Source of the DNA: Burkholderiaceae bacterium
GTDB taxonomy: Bacteria > Pseudomonadota > Gammaproteobacteria > Burkholderiales > Burkholderiaceae
NCBI GenBank assembly: GCA_009924985.1
Contig: RFQL01000007.1
Span: 1 to 37,037, forward strand
DNA length: 37,037 nucleotides
Reading direction: 5' to 3'
In this document: piece by piece, positions 17,403 to 26,183 of the stretch
Layout: every line of letters starts with the position of its first letter
How positions within the stretch are numbered: the stretch's first letter is position 1
Program-made: the position numbers and the translations under genes
Notes under the pieces: generated by a model
What the model saw: only the letters and a program-made list of their open reading frames with translations
Databases searched by the model: none
Told to the model about the DNA's origin: nothing

Positions 17403-18074
17403 TTATGGGTTTGATTGTTTGACCCGTGCTATCGCTGCAGCAATGATGGCACGCTTACGTTCAATTTCAGTAACTTCCGCCGGAGAGCTCGCTTGGGTTT
17501 CATCCAGTGCAACTAGTTTTGCCTTCGCCTTCTTAGCTAAACGGATCTCATTGTCACGCTCTTCGCGATCAAGTCGCTCTAGATGGGTTTGATAACGAGC
17601 CCTTGCGAGATCTGCCTGAGAGCTTGACCATGCATTCCATCCTGTTTGCTTATCAGTGATGTTAATCATGGCGATACAGTCGACCGGGCAGGGCGCAACA
17701 CAGAGATCGCAACCAGTACACCACTCCGGTAAGACGGTATGCATTTGCTTGGAGGCGCCCACAATAGCATCCACTGGACAAGCTTGAATACACAGAGTGC
17801 ACCCAATACAAGCCTTGGGATCAATGAATGCAACTGGTCTGGGTCGTTCAATGCCACATTTTGGATCAAGCTGCTTGGTTTGGGCATCGAGCTTGAAATC
17901 CAGAATTCTACTGAGTCGAATAATGCCTTCTTGACCACCAGGAGGACAGCGATTTGGGCGTTCACCATCAGCCATTGCCTCTGCATAGCCTCGGCAATTG
18001 GGGTAGCCGCACTTTGTGCATTGTGTTTGAGGTAAGGTGTCCTCTAATAAGTCAGCTAGCTTGGGAGAGCGCAT
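17403..18074 (-). CDS. RnfB-like iron-sulfur protein, soluble form
   Basis: A 223-residue ferredoxin-type protein. The N-terminal FeS domain (about 15-50) has TQCTKCGYPNCRGYAEAM then NRCPPGG; two ferredoxin clusters follow, CIGCTLCIQACPVDAI and CTGCDLCVAPCPVDCI (about 90-145); then a charged, probably helical tail (about 160-220). This is the RnfB/RsxB layout but without the hydrophobic N-terminal anchor of the E. coli protein, and no rnfA, C, D, G or E gene is near. It therefore probably acts as a soluble electron carrier rather than as part of an ion-pumping Rnf complex. It is 20 bases downstream of phaZ and directly before nth, whose cluster could be a related client. Confidence 0.85.
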   Translation of the reverse strand: MRSPKLADLLEDTLPQTQCTKCGYPNCRGYAEAMADGERPNRCPPGGQEGIIRLSRILDFKLDAQTKQLDPKCGIERPRPVAFIDPKACIGCTLCIQACPVDAIVGASKQMHTVLPEWCTGCDLCVAPCPVDCIAMINITDKQTGWNAWSSSQADLARARYQTHLERLDREERDNEIRLAKKAKAKLVALDETQASSPAEVTEIERKRAIIAAAIARVKQSNP

Positions 18075-18094
18075 TAACTTCGATAGAAACGGAC

Positions 18095-19366
18095 TTAATT
18101 GGTGTCTTGATTGTTTGGATTGGTAGAGTGGTGCGCACGAATGAAGCTTTGTATTCGCGGGTATACCTTACTGCGCCAGCGTCTTCCAGAAAAAATGCCA
18201 TAGTGCCCAGCACCGCTTACCTCATAATGCTCTTTCATGGACTCATCAATTCCCTTACAGAGTTTGTGAGCAGCACGCGTTTGCCCGCTTCCAGAGATAT
18301 CGTCCATTTCTCCCTCAATGGTGAGCATGGCTGATTGTCGAATATCTTCTGGTTTCACGAGTTCGCCATTTACCTTCCAAGTGCCATTAGGTAATGCACA
18401 CTCTTGGAACACGGTTCTGATGGTGTCTAAATAGTAGTGTGCGTCCATGTCAAGTACAGCGTTGTACTCATCATAGAAGCGAATATGCGCTTTGGCATCT
18501 TGCTCGTCACCCCGTACTAAGTTTTGGAAGAAATCCCAATGAGACTGCATATGATTGCTGGGATTCATCGCAATAAAACCAAGGTGCTGTAAGAAACCTG
18601 GATAAACGCGGCGACCCACGCCAGGATGAGGTGGCGGAACGTTATGAATCGTATTGGCTTCGAACCACTGAATCGATTTATTTGTAGCTAACGAGTTGAC
18701 GGCTGTGGGATGTTTGCGGGCATCAATCGGGCCGCCCATCATGATTAGTGATTTAGGAGTTGCTTCACCCCGAGAGGCCATTAATGAAACTGCTCCAAGA
18801 ACGGGTACGGTCGGCTGGCATACAGAAATCACATGAAGATTATCGGCACCAATTAAGCGAATGAAATCTTCAATGTAGTTTACGTAGTCGCTTAATCCAA
18901 ACACCCCCTGGTCATTTGGAATCATTCGCGCATCCACCCAGTCAGTAATGTAGACCTTGTGGTCTTGCAACATCGTGCGCACAGTATCGCGCAATAGGGT
19001 AGAGTGATGGCCCGAGAGAGGGGCAACAATTAACACAATCGGATCTTGCTTCATCTTCGTGATGACATCGATGTCATCGGAGAAGCGCTTAAAGCGAACT
19101 AAGTTACAAAATGGCTTCGAAAGGGCTGTGATCTCTTGAACCACTACCTCTTTGCAGTGTGCTTTGATGCTGCGAATGCCAAATTCAGGCTTTTTATAGT
19201 CTTTACCGAAACGGTGTAAGAGTTCAAAGCTTGCAGCAAAGCGTTCCGCACCCGGAAGAAGGGATAGGGGGTTGGCTGGATTGATGAACGTCTCAGAGGT
19301 CGTTTTGGCCCAAGATGTTAAGGGTTGTAACAGCGCTTTCTGAAAATCGTATATTTGATAAAGCAT
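18095..19366 (-). CDS. phaZ: Intracellular polyhydroxyalkanoate (PHB) depolymerase
   Basis: Breaks down stored polyhydroxybutyrate. The 423-residue length and MLYQIYDFQKALLQPL start match the intracellular PhaZ1 family of Ralstonia-type bacteria. The active-site block is VISVCQPTVPVLGA, with the cysteine at residue 183, the nucleophile position I recall for Ralstonia PhaZ1. Conserved ends include VSGAGHYGIFSGRRWRSKVYP, which holds the likely catalytic histidine. A strong ribosome site (GGAGGG on the minus strand, around 19373-19379) precedes the ATG. It follows the aminotransferase by 28 bases. Together with aceA it points to use of stored or acetate-level carbon. Confidence 0.93.
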   Translation of the reverse strand: MLYQIYDFQKALLQPLTSWAKTTSETFINPANPLSLLPGAERFAASFELLHRFGKDYKKPEFGIRSIKAHCKEVVVQEITALSKPFCNLVRFKRFSDDIDVITKMKQDPIVLIVAPLSGHHSTLLRDTVRTMLQDHKVYITDWVDARMIPNDQGVFGLSDYVNYIEDFIRLIGADNLHVISVCQPTVPVLGAVSLMASRGEATPKSLIMMGGPIDARKHPTAVNSLATNKSIQWFEANTIHNVPPPHPGVGRRVYPGFLQHLGFIAMNPSNHMQSHWDFFQNLVRGDEQDAKAHIRFYDEYNAVLDMDAHYYLDTIRTVFQECALPNGTWKVNGELVKPEDIRQSAMLTIEGEMDDISGSGQTRAAHKLCKGIDESMKEHYEVSGAGHYGIFSGRRWRSKVYPRIQSFIRAHHSTNPNNQDTN

Positions 19367-19394
19367 TGATTACCCTCCAGATACAGCAAAAACT

Positions 19395-20600
19395 CTATTT
19401 TGACACGAGAACCCGAGCGATAGCCTGTGCAACCCGATCTAAATTTTTGGTGTTCAAGGCTGCCACACAGATGCGCCCAGTCGAAAGCGCGTAGATACCG
19501 TCTTGCTCTTGTAGTTTGGCAACTTGGTCAGCAGTGAGGCCGGAATAGGAAAACATGCCACGCTGAGTCTCAATAAATGAAAAATCCTGTGGCGCGCCAG
19601 CGGCAGCTAGTTTTTTGTTAAGACCATGGCGCATTGCTTTAATCCGTTCCCGCATCTCTGCGAGTTCGTCTTCCCACATCTGACGTAATTTGGGGGAGTT
19701 CAATATCATTGCCACAATCGCAGCACCATGCGTAGGTGGATTGGAATAATTGGTACGTATAACTCGTTTTAATTGCGATAAAACCCGAGCGGATTCTTCT
19801 TTACTTTGAGTAACAATCGAAAGTGCACCCACGCGTTCACCATAGAGTGAAAATGATTTTGAAAAAGAGCTCGATACGAAGAAAGACATTCCAGAGTCGG
19901 CAAACAGTCGCACTGCCGCACCATCTTCTTCAATGCCGGTAGCAAATCCCTGATAGGCAATATCAAGAAAAGGAATTAACTGGCGTGTTTGGCAAATAGA
20001 AATAATTTTTTTCCATTGCTCCGGAGTGAGATCTGCACCCGTTGGGTTGTGACAGCAGGCATGCAGAATCACTAATGTTTTTGCTGGAAAGGATTCTAAC
20101 GCTTTAACCATACCCTCAAAATCCACACCACGGGTCTTGGGGTCAAAGTAGGCGTACTCCAAGACCTGATAGCCGGCGGATTCAAAAATACCGCGATGGT
20201 TTTCCCAACTTGGTGCGCTAATTGCAGCGGGCGCATTAGTGTCTAAACGCTTCACAAAATCACCGCCGACGCGCAAGGCCCCAGTTCCACCAAGACATTC
20301 CGCAGTAACCACCCGACCCTCTTGAATAAGTGGGGAGTCTGCGCCAAAGAGCAAGTTTTGCACTGCTGAGTTGTATGGGTTTGGACCCTCGATCGGGATG
20401 TAGGCGCGGGGCGATTGTTTGGCAACAACCTCTTTTTCAGCCTCAAGAACAGCCTTGAGTAAAGGCACCCTGCCTTCGTCGGTGTAATAGACGCCAACGC
20501 CCAGATTCACTTTGCCGGGGCGCTGATCAGCAGTGTAGGCTTCAGTAAGGCCAAAAATGGGGTCTTTGGGGGCTAATTGGACAGAGGAAAACAGGTTCAT
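19395..20600 (-). CDS. Aspartate/aromatic amino acid aminotransferase
   Basis: A 401-residue class I aminotransferase of the AspC/TyrB subgroup: MNLFSSVQLAPKDPIFGLTEAY at the start, VNLGVGVYYTDEGRVPLL, HACCHNPTGADLTPEQW, and the PLP lysine in SSSFSKSFSLYGERVGAL. These enzymes exchange amino groups between glutamate and oxaloacetate or aromatic keto acids; aspC and tyrB cannot be separated from sequence alone. It is the first gene of the minus-strand run with phaZ, rnfB-like, nth and DUF1841 genes, with the uvrB gene facing away across about 136 bases. Confidence 0.92.
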   Translation of the reverse strand: MNLFSSVQLAPKDPIFGLTEAYTADQRPGKVNLGVGVYYTDEGRVPLLKAVLEAEKEVVAKQSPRAYIPIEGPNPYNSAVQNLLFGADSPLIQEGRVVTAECLGGTGALRVGGDFVKRLDTNAPAAISAPSWENHRGIFESAGYQVLEYAYFDPKTRGVDFEGMVKALESFPAKTLVILHACCHNPTGADLTPEQWKKIISICQTRQLIPFLDIAYQGFATGIEEDGAAVRLFADSGMSFFVSSSFSKSFSLYGERVGALSIVTQSKEESARVLSQLKRVIRTNYSNPPTHGAAIVAMILNSPKLRQMWEDELAEMRERIKAMRHGLNKKLAAAGAPQDFSFIETQRGMFSYSGLTADQVAKLQEQDGIYALSTGRICVAALNTKNLDRVAQAIARVLVSK

Positions 20601-20695
20601 TTTGATTGAATTGGGTTTATGTGTTGTAAATCAGGTTCTTAGGAATGATTGGTGCAATTGGAATAAAAACGGCAAAATTAACGATTGTTGGAAAT

Positions 20696-20725
20696 TTGCT
20701 GTGCAAGTAAGTTCACAGTTATAAA
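20696..20725 (+). promoter_or_regulatory. uvrB promoter with an internal CTGTG/CACAG dyad
   Basis: TTGCTG (20696-20701) and TATAAA (20720-20725) are 18 bases apart. A dyad CTGTG-N10-CACAG (20699-20718) covers the spacer. It resembles a stretched LexA box: it is CTGT-N12-ACAG, not the canonical CTGT-N8-ACAG. Transcription would start near 20732, just before the ATG at 20737. Confidence 0.5.
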
Positions 20726-20736
20726 TGATAGCCGAG

Positions 20737-22905
20737 ATGAGTAAGCCTACCCCAAAACCAGCCAGCGCAAGTCCTAAAACCAAAACACGTGAGGGCTCCT
20801 CTAAAAAATTAATTAAAGAAGAGGGTGTCACTCTAAATCGTGGTGTGCAAGATCCACCGCTAGTTGAATCTCAATTCATCCGTTTTCCTGATTCTCCTTA
20901 TCAGTTGTATCAGCCCTTTCCCCCTGCTGGTGATCAACCTGCCGCGATTGATCAGTTGTGTGCCGGTATTGAAGACGGCCTATCGTTTCAGACCCTCTTG
21001 GGTGTAACCGGTTCAGGGAAGACCTTCACCATGGCCAATGTGATTGCGCGAATGGGTCGACCTGCGATCGTCTTTGCTCCCAACAAAACTCTTGCTGCTC
21101 AGTTGTACTCAGAATTCAGGGAGTTCTTTCCTCGCAATGCGGTGGAGTACTTTGTGAGTTATTACGATTATTACCAGCCCGAAGCTTACGTCCCGACGCG
21201 CGACCTCTTTATTGAAAAAGACTCCTCAATTAATGAACATATCGAGCAAATGCGCCTATCAGCAACTAAAAGCTTATTAGAGCGCCGTGATGTGGTGATT
21301 GTAGCGACAGTTTCTGCTATCTATGGCATTGGTAATCCCGGTGATTATCACAGCATGGTCTTAACACTGAGGCCTGGTGATAAATTGACGCAACGTGATA
21401 TTGTCACGCGTTTAATTTCAATGCAGTACGAGCGTAATGAACTCGATTTTCATCGAGGGATTTTTCGGGTGCGGGGTGACACGATTGATATCTTCCCTGC
21501 CGAACATAATGAGTTAGCCATCCGCGTTGAGTTGTTTGATGACCAAGTCGAGTCCTTGCATTTTTTTGATCCCTTAACTGGAAAGATTAAACAAAAGTTA
21601 CCGCGCTTTACGGTATATCCCAGCTCCCACTATGTGACCCCCCGCGAAACGATCTTGCGGGCAATTGAGACTATTAAGGTTGAGTTACGTGAGCGTTTAG
21701 ATGAGTTCGTGAAAGACACTAAATTAGTCGAGGCGCAACGCTTAGAACAACGAACTCGTTTTGATCTTGAGATGCTTTCAGAGCTCGGATTTTGTAAGGG
21801 AATTGAAAACTACTCACGGCATTTATCGGGCGCAAAACCGGGCGATGCTCCGCCCACCTTGGTGGATTATTTGCCACCCGATACCTTGATGTTTTTGGAT
21901 GAGAGTCATGTGTTGATTGGTCAGCTCAACGGGATGTACAACGGTGATCGGGCACGTAAGCATACTTTGGTGGAGTATGGATTTCGTTTGCCTTCTGCGA
22001 TGGATAATCGACCCTTAAAGTTCCCTGAATTTGAGACCAAAATGCGTCAAGCGATTTTTGTATCAGCAACCCCAGCAGATTATGAGAACCAAAAGACAGG
22101 GCAAGTGGTTGAGCAGCTAGTTCGGCCTACCGGACTTGTTGATCCAGCAATTGAGGTTTTACCAGCAAGCACGCAGGTCGATGATTTACTCAATCAAATT
22201 CACGAACGGGTGAATGTACGCGAGCGCGTCTTAGTCACTGTTTTAACCAAGCGCATGGCCGAGCAGTTAACCGAATATCTATCGGATAACGGCGTGAAGG
22301 TGCGTTATGTCCACTCGGATATTGATACAGTTGAACGCGTTGAGATTATTCGAGATCTTCGTCTAGGGGTATTTGATGTCTTAGTCGGAATTAATTTATT
22401 ACGTGAAGGTCTCGATATACCCGAGGTATCGCTAGTCGCAATTTTGGATGCTGACAAGGAGGGCTTCTTACGAGCAGAACGAAGCTTGATTCAAACGATT
22501 GGGCGAGCTGCACGCAATGTGAACGGTAAAGCGATTTTGTATGCGGATCGTATTACAAATTCCATGCAGCGTGCGATGGGTGAGACCGATCGACGAAGAA
22601 CGAAGCAAATTGCCTTTAATCTCGAGCATGGCATTGAGCCCAAAGGGGTAACCAAGCGGATTAAAGACATTATTGATGGTGTTTACGATGTTCAAGAGAA
22701 GCGGAGTGAACTGCACGTTGCCCAAAATCGGGCTCATTACGAGAGCATGAGCGAAAAAGAGCTTGCAAAAGAAATTGGTCGTCTTGAGAAACAAATGATG
22801 GCGGAGGCCAAAAATTTAGAGTTTGAGAGGGCAGCAGCTACCCGTGATCAGATTGCTAAAATAAAGGAACTCGCTTTTGGTGCTTTAGCCAAAGATTCTC
22901 TCTAG
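20737..22905 (+). CDS. uvrB: UvrABC excinuclease subunit B
   Basis: The damage-verifying helicase of nucleotide excision repair. From the chosen ATG at 20737 it has 722 residues, about 50 more than E. coli UvrB; the excess is an N-terminal lysine/serine/proline-rich segment before the conserved [14 protein letters not shown]. Seen: Walker [15 protein letters not shown], the beta-hairpin region [12 protein letters not shown], the DESHV box, helicase motifs ending in QTIGRAARN, and a C-terminal UVR domain ([29 protein letters not shown] region) for UvrC contact. An in-frame ATG at 20725 overlaps the -10 element, which argues for the later start. Confidence 0.96.
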   Translation: MSKPTPKPASASPKTKTREGSSKKLIKEEGVTLNRGVQDPPLVESQFIRFPDSPYQLYQPFPPAGDQPAAIDQLCAGIEDGLSFQTLLGVTGSGKTFTMANVIARMGRPAIVFAPNKTLAAQLYSEFREFFPRNAVEYFVSYYDYYQPEAYVPTRDLFIEKDSSINEHIEQMRLSATKSLLERRDVVIVATVSAIYGIGNPGDYHSMVLTLRPGDKLTQRDIVTRLISMQYERNELDFHRGIFRVRGDTIDIFPAEHNELAIRVELFDDQVESLHFFDPLTGKIKQKLPRFTVYPSSHYVTPRETILRAIETIKVELRERLDEFVKDTKLVEAQRLEQRTRFDLEMLSELGFCKGIENYSRHLSGAKPGDAPPTLVDYLPPDTLMFLDESHVLIGQLNGMYNGDRARKHTLVEYGFRLPSAMDNRPLKFPEFETKMRQAIFVSATPADYENQKTGQVVEQLVRPTGLVDPAIEVLPASTQVDDLLNQIHERVNVRERVLVTVLTKRMAEQLTEYLSDNGVKVRYVHSDIDTVERVEIIRDLRLGVFDVLVGINLLREGLDIPEVSLVAILDADKEGFLRAERSLIQTIGRAARNVNGKAILYADRITNSMQRAMGETDRRRTKQIAFNLEHGIEPKGVTKRIKDIIDGVYDVQEKRSELHVAQNRAHYESMSEKELAKEIGRLEKQMMAEAKNLEFERAAATRDQIAKIKELAFGALAKDSL

Positions 22906-22970
22906 AGCCCACTAGGCTTGTGTTTGTTTTGGCTTCACAGGTTCTTTTCTCCTTACTAACCCTATGGTTT

Positions 22971-22995
22971 ATTCCCGATCAAAATACTCGGGAAT
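22971..22995 (+). repeat. Perfect 8-base inverted repeat upstream of the isc promoter
   Basis: ATTCCCGA (22971-22978) and TCGGGAAT (22988-22995) are exact reverse complements around a 9-base spacer. No U-tract follows, so it is not a typical terminator for uvrB. It occupies the -35 region of the isc promoter and ends 5 bases before the -10, so an operator role is plausible. Confidence 0.6.
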
Positions 22996-22996
22996 C

Positions 22997-23005
22997 TGCT
23001 ATACT
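22997..23005 (+). promoter_or_regulatory. Extended -10 promoter of the isc operon
   Basis: TGCTATACT is a TG-N-TATAAT-type extended -10 with one mismatch. No good -35 is present, which is usual for extended -10 promoters. Transcription would start near 23012, inside the IscR box. Confidence 0.65.
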
Positions 23006-23025
23006 TGACCGAAATTGTCAGGTAT
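23001..23025 (+). promoter_or_regulatory. Type 1 IscR binding site
   Basis: The 25 bases from 23001 match the type 1 consensus ATASYYGACTRWWWYAGTCRRSTAT at 23 positions (ATACTTGAC on the left, GTCAGGTAT on the right). The site overlaps the -10 and the predicted start of transcription, so [2Fe-2S]-IscR bound here should repress the operon. The ATG of iscR is 50 bases downstream. Confidence 0.88.
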
Positions 23026-23074
23026 TACCCTTCTGACAGTTGCTGTCCATAACAACCCACAACAAAGGTGATCT

Positions 23075-23644
23075 ATGAGACTTACTACTAAAGGTCGATT
23101 TGCAGTAACCGCGATGATTGATTTGGCTCTGCGTGAAACGCATGGCCCCGTAACGCTTGCCGGTATTAGCCAGCGCCAAAAGATTTCGCTTTCCTATCTA
23201 GAGCAACTCTTTGGCAAGTTACGCCGCTTTAATATTGTTGAGAGTACACGCGGCCCTGGCGGCGGATACACCCTCGCGCGTAAGGCTGGGGAAATCAGTG
23301 TTGCTGACATTATTGTGGCGGTGGATGAGCCGCTAGATGCGACCCAGTGTGGTGGTAAAGGTAATTGTCATAGCGAAGAAGATACTCACAGTCGCTGTAT
23401 GACCCATGACTTATGGACCAACTTAAATGCCAAGATGGTTGAATATCTGGATTCAGTCAGTTTGCGTGATTTAGCCAAGCAGCAAGAGGGCCGTGGTGTG
23501 GTAATTCAGGATCTTCGCGAAAAGAAAGTGCGTGTTGATTCGATTAAAACCAAAAAGCCAGCCACCGTTGCCGCAACTAAAAAGGATGAAGTTCCTAAGC
23601 GGCCTCTTATTAACTCTGTATTTAATCTTGCTAGACAAGGCTAA
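23075..23644 (+). CDS. iscR: Fe-S cluster regulator IscR
   Basis: An Rrf2-family winged-helix repressor that senses Fe-S status. It starts [19 protein letters not shown], with a recognition-helix region [26 protein letters not shown]. Cluster ligands are C92, C98 and C108 with H111 nearby. In E. coli the third cysteine and the histidine are at 104 and 107, so there is a 4-residue insertion (HSEEDTHSR between C98 and C108). The 189-residue length exceeds the 162 of E. coli because of a lysine-rich tail after about residue 150. It has a good ribosome site (AAAGGTGAT) and is first in the isc operon, 2 bases before iscS. Confidence 0.96.
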   Translation: MRLTTKGRFAVTAMIDLALRETHGPVTLAGISQRQKISLSYLEQLFGKLRRFNIVESTRGPGGGYTLARKAGEISVADIIVAVDEPLDATQCGGKGNCHSEEDTHSRCMTHDLWTNLNAKMVEYLDSVSLRDLAKQQEGRGVVIQDLREKKVRVDSIKTKKPATVAATKKDEVPKRPLINSVFNLARQG

Positions 23645-23646
23645 GC

Positions 23647-24906
23647 ATGAACGCTCCACAAAAAGCTCCCCTTCAACCTGTTTCGCTTTATAGCCCGAAA
23701 CATTTTCCGGTCTACATGGATTATTCGGCAACCACGCCCATTGATCAGCGTGTGGTCGATAAGATGCTTCCCTATTTGAGGGAACAATTTGGTAATCCAG
23801 CCTCGCGCAGTCATGCGTTTGGCTGGGCTGCTGAAGAGGCTGTTGAAGAAGCACGCGTGGAAGTTGCCAAACTAGTCAATGCTGATCCCCGTGAAATCGT
23901 GTGGACCAGCGGCGCAACTGAGAGCATTAATCTCGCGATCAAAGGCGCTGCTCATTTCTATAAAGAAAAGGGTAAGCACATTATTACGGTGAAGACTGAG
24001 CACAAAGCAACGCTTGATACCTGCCGTGAACTGGAGCGTGAGGGCTATGACGTCACGTATCTGGATGTAATGGATAACGGTCTGATTGACTTTGCACAGC
24101 TTGAAGCGGCTATTCGCCCAGACACCATTTTGGTATCGGTAATATTTGTAAATAATGAAATTGGTGTGATTCAGGATATTCCCAAAATTGGTGAGTTTTG
24201 CCGCTCACGCGGAATCATCTTTCACGTTGACTCTGCCCAAGCAACTGGCAAGGTAGAGATTGATCTTGAGAAGCAAAAAGTTGATTTGATGAGCTTCTCA
24301 GCACATAAAACGTATGGACCCAAGGGAATTGGTGCTCTATATGTACGCCGCAAACCGCGCGTACGCATCGAAGCGCAAATCCATGGCGGCGGGCATGAAC
24401 GTGGCATGCGTTCAGGTACTCTACCGGTTCACCAAATTGTGGGTATGGGCGAGGCATTTCGGATAGCTCGGATAGAAATGGCCGAAGAGCGTGCACGCAT
24501 TCGCACATTACGCGATCGTTTGTTGGCTGGCCTAAAAGATATTGAAGAGGTTTATGTCAATGGCGATATGGATCAGCGTGTCGCCCACAATCTCAATATC
24601 AGTTTTAATTATGTTGAAGGCGAATCCATGTTGATGGCATTAAAAGACATTGCGATTTCTTCGGGTTCAGCGTGCACCTCTGCATCTTTAGAGCCCTCCT
24701 ATGTATTGCGTGCTCTAGGGCGAAATGATGAACTAGCGCATAGCTCCATCCGTTTTACAATCGGCCGTTTTACAACCGAGGAAGAGGTGGACTTCACGAT
24801 TAATTTAGTAAAAGAGAAAATTGCCAAATTACGAGAGCTTTCTCCTCTTTGGGAAATGTATAAAGATGGGATTGACCTAAGTACGATTCAGTGGGCAGCT
24901 CACTAA
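23647..24906 (+). CDS. iscS: Cysteine desulfurase IscS
   Basis: Takes sulfur from cysteine as a persulfide and gives it to IscU and tRNA-modifying enzymes. The 419-residue protein has an extra 15 or so residues before [11 protein letters not shown]. Seen: [15 protein letters not shown], the PLP lysine in [12 protein letters not shown] (about K221), and the mobile-loop cysteine in [14 protein letters not shown] (about C343). The C-terminus [18 protein letters not shown], the IscU-binding end, is intact. It follows iscR after 2 bases. Confidence 0.98.
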   Translation: MNAPQKAPLQPVSLYSPKHFPVYMDYSATTPIDQRVVDKMLPYLREQFGNPASRSHAFGWAAEEAVEEARVEVAKLVNADPREIVWTSGATESINLAIKGAAHFYKEKGKHIITVKTEHKATLDTCRELEREGYDVTYLDVMDNGLIDFAQLEAAIRPDTILVSVIFVNNEIGVIQDIPKIGEFCRSRGIIFHVDSAQATGKVEIDLEKQKVDLMSFSAHKTYGPKGIGALYVRRKPRVRIEAQIHGGGHERGMRSGTLPVHQIVGMGEAFRIARIEMAEERARIRTLRDRLLAGLKDIEEVYVNGDMDQRVAHNLNISFNYVEGESMLMALKDIAISSGSACTSASLEPSYVLRALGRNDELAHSSIRFTIGRFTTEEEVDFTINLVKEKIAKLRELSPLWEMYKDGIDLSTIQWAAH

Positions 24907-24939
24907 TCATTGAAGAATTAAGTTTAAAAAGGAATTGAT

Positions 24940-25326
24940 ATGGCATACAGCGATAAAGTAATTGATCATTATGAGAACCCCCGTAATGTGGGTTCATTTG
25001 CCAAAGGCGATGAGCAGATTGGTACTGGAATGGTGGGCGCCCCCGCCTGCGGCGACGTCATGAAGTTACAAATTCGGGTCAATGATCAGGGTGTGATTGA
25101 AGATGCTAAGTTCAAAACCTATGGCTGCGGATCCGCAATCGCCTCATCCTCCTTAGTGACCGAGTGGGTGAAAGGTAAAACCTTGGATCAGGCGCTTGAG
25201 ATTAAGAACTCCCAAATTGCCCAAGAACTCTCTCTTCCGCCTGTGAAGATACATTGCTCCATATTGGCTGAGGATGCTATTAAGGCTGCTGTCAAAGATT
25301 ACCAAGAAAAGCACATCGCTAAATAA
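24940..25326 (+). CDS. iscU: Fe-S scaffold protein IscU
   Basis: The scaffold on which [2Fe-2S] and [4Fe-4S] clusters are built; 128 residues, the same length as in E. coli. The three cluster cysteines are seen in GAPACGDVMKLQI (with the conserved Asp), TYGCGSAIASSS and IHCSILAED (C106). The HscA recognition motif LPPVK is intact at residues 99-103. AAGGAATTG gives a good ribosome site. It lies between iscS and iscA. Confidence 0.98.
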   Translation: MAYSDKVIDHYENPRNVGSFAKGDEQIGTGMVGAPACGDVMKLQIRVNDQGVIEDAKFKTYGCGSAIASSSLVTEWVKGKTLDQALEIKNSQIAQELSLPPVKIHCSILAEDAIKAAVKDYQEKHIAK

Positions 25327-25338
25327 GAAAGTATTTTT

Positions 25339-25662
25339 ATGTCGATCACTCTGACCGAAAAAGCAGCAACCCATGTCAATCGCAGTTTGCAAAAACGCGG
25401 CAAGGGTTGTGGCTTGCGCTTGGGCGTTCGTACAACTGGGTGTTCTGGCCTTGCCTATCAATTAGAGTATGTGGATGAGGCTGTTGCGGAGGATCAGGTA
25501 TTTGAGTCCCATGGCATTAAGATTTTTGTTGATCCGAAGAGTCTCGCTTATATTGATGGGACCGAGCTTGATTTTGTGCGTGAAGGGTTAAATGAAGGGT
25601 TTAAGTTTCAGAACCCGAATGTGAAAGATGAGTGTGGTTGTGGCGAATCTTTCCGCGTCTGA
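25339..25662 (+). CDS. iscA: A-type Fe-S carrier IscA
   Basis: An A-type carrier of 107 residues that passes clusters or iron to target proteins. The three conserved cysteines are present: one in [16 protein letters not shown] and two in the C-terminal DECGCGESF. It starts 12 bases after iscU and overlaps the start of hscB. Confidence 0.97.
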   Translation: MSITLTEKAATHVNRSLQKRGKGCGLRLGVRTTGCSGLAYQLEYVDEAVAEDQVFESHGIKIFVDPKSLAYIDGTELDFVREGLNEGFKFQNPNVKDECGCGESFRV

Positions 25663-26164
25663 CAACTACTTCACATTTTTTGGACTATTACCCCGTTTCA
25701 AACTTGATACGTCGGTTTTGGATCAAGCCTATTTAGCCATTCAAAAAGAAGTTCATCCAGACCGCCATACTAATGGCACAGAGGCAGAACAGCGGGTAGC
25801 TATGCAGTTAGCAACCTATGCCAATACTGCCTATCGCACCTTAAAAGATCCTATCCAAAGAGGCTTATATCTTTGCCAGTTAAATGGCGTAGAGGCTCAT
25901 TTAGAAACCAATACGGCCATGCCCGTTCAATTTCTAATGAAGCAAATGGAATGGCGTGAGACCCTCGATGAGTCTGCAGAGGATTTAAGCACCCTCGAGA
26001 ATTTGGCGGCCGAAGTGGGTCAAGCCCACCAAAATTCAGTCACTCTTTTAGAAGAAGAGTGCGAAAAGGGACATTATCAAAAGGCAATCGAGACCGTTCG
26101 CGGCCTTCTCTTTATAGATAAATTTGCTACCGAGCTAGACGATGCGATTGCAGAGCTGGCCTAA
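25628..26164 (+). CDS. hscB: J-domain co-chaperone HscB
   Basis: The Hsp40-type partner that brings IscU to HscA. The 178-residue protein has an N-terminal J domain with [13 protein letters not shown] and the HPD triad in EVHPDRHT, then a C-terminal three-helix domain for IscU. The ATG at 25628 makes a 35-base overlap with iscA; a GTG at 25640 (starting just before [10 protein letters not shown]) is an alternative. Either way the two genes are translationally coupled. Confidence 0.94.
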   Translation: MSVVVANLSASDNYFTFFGLLPRFKLDTSVLDQAYLAIQKEVHPDRHTNGTEAEQRVAMQLATYANTAYRTLKDPIQRGLYLCQLNGVEAHLETNTAMPVQFLMKQMEWRETLDESAEDLSTLENLAAEVGQAHQNSVTLLEEECEKGHYQKAIETVRGLLFIDKFATELDDAIAELA

Positions 26165-26183
26165 ATGCATCTAGAAAAATAAT

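Noticed and set aside
20699-20718. Canonical LexA or CRP site before uvrB
   Set aside because: Spacing is wrong for both (N12 for LexA instead of N8, and two bases too long for CRP), so it is reported only as a dyad.
22904-22928. Small stem AGCC/GGCT after uvrB followed by T-rich sequence
   Set aside because: Only four base pairs and an interrupted T-tract; too weak to call a terminator.
22971-22995. uvrB terminator at the 8-base inverted repeat
   Set aside because: No run of T follows on either strand at the proper place, and it sits directly at the isc promoter.
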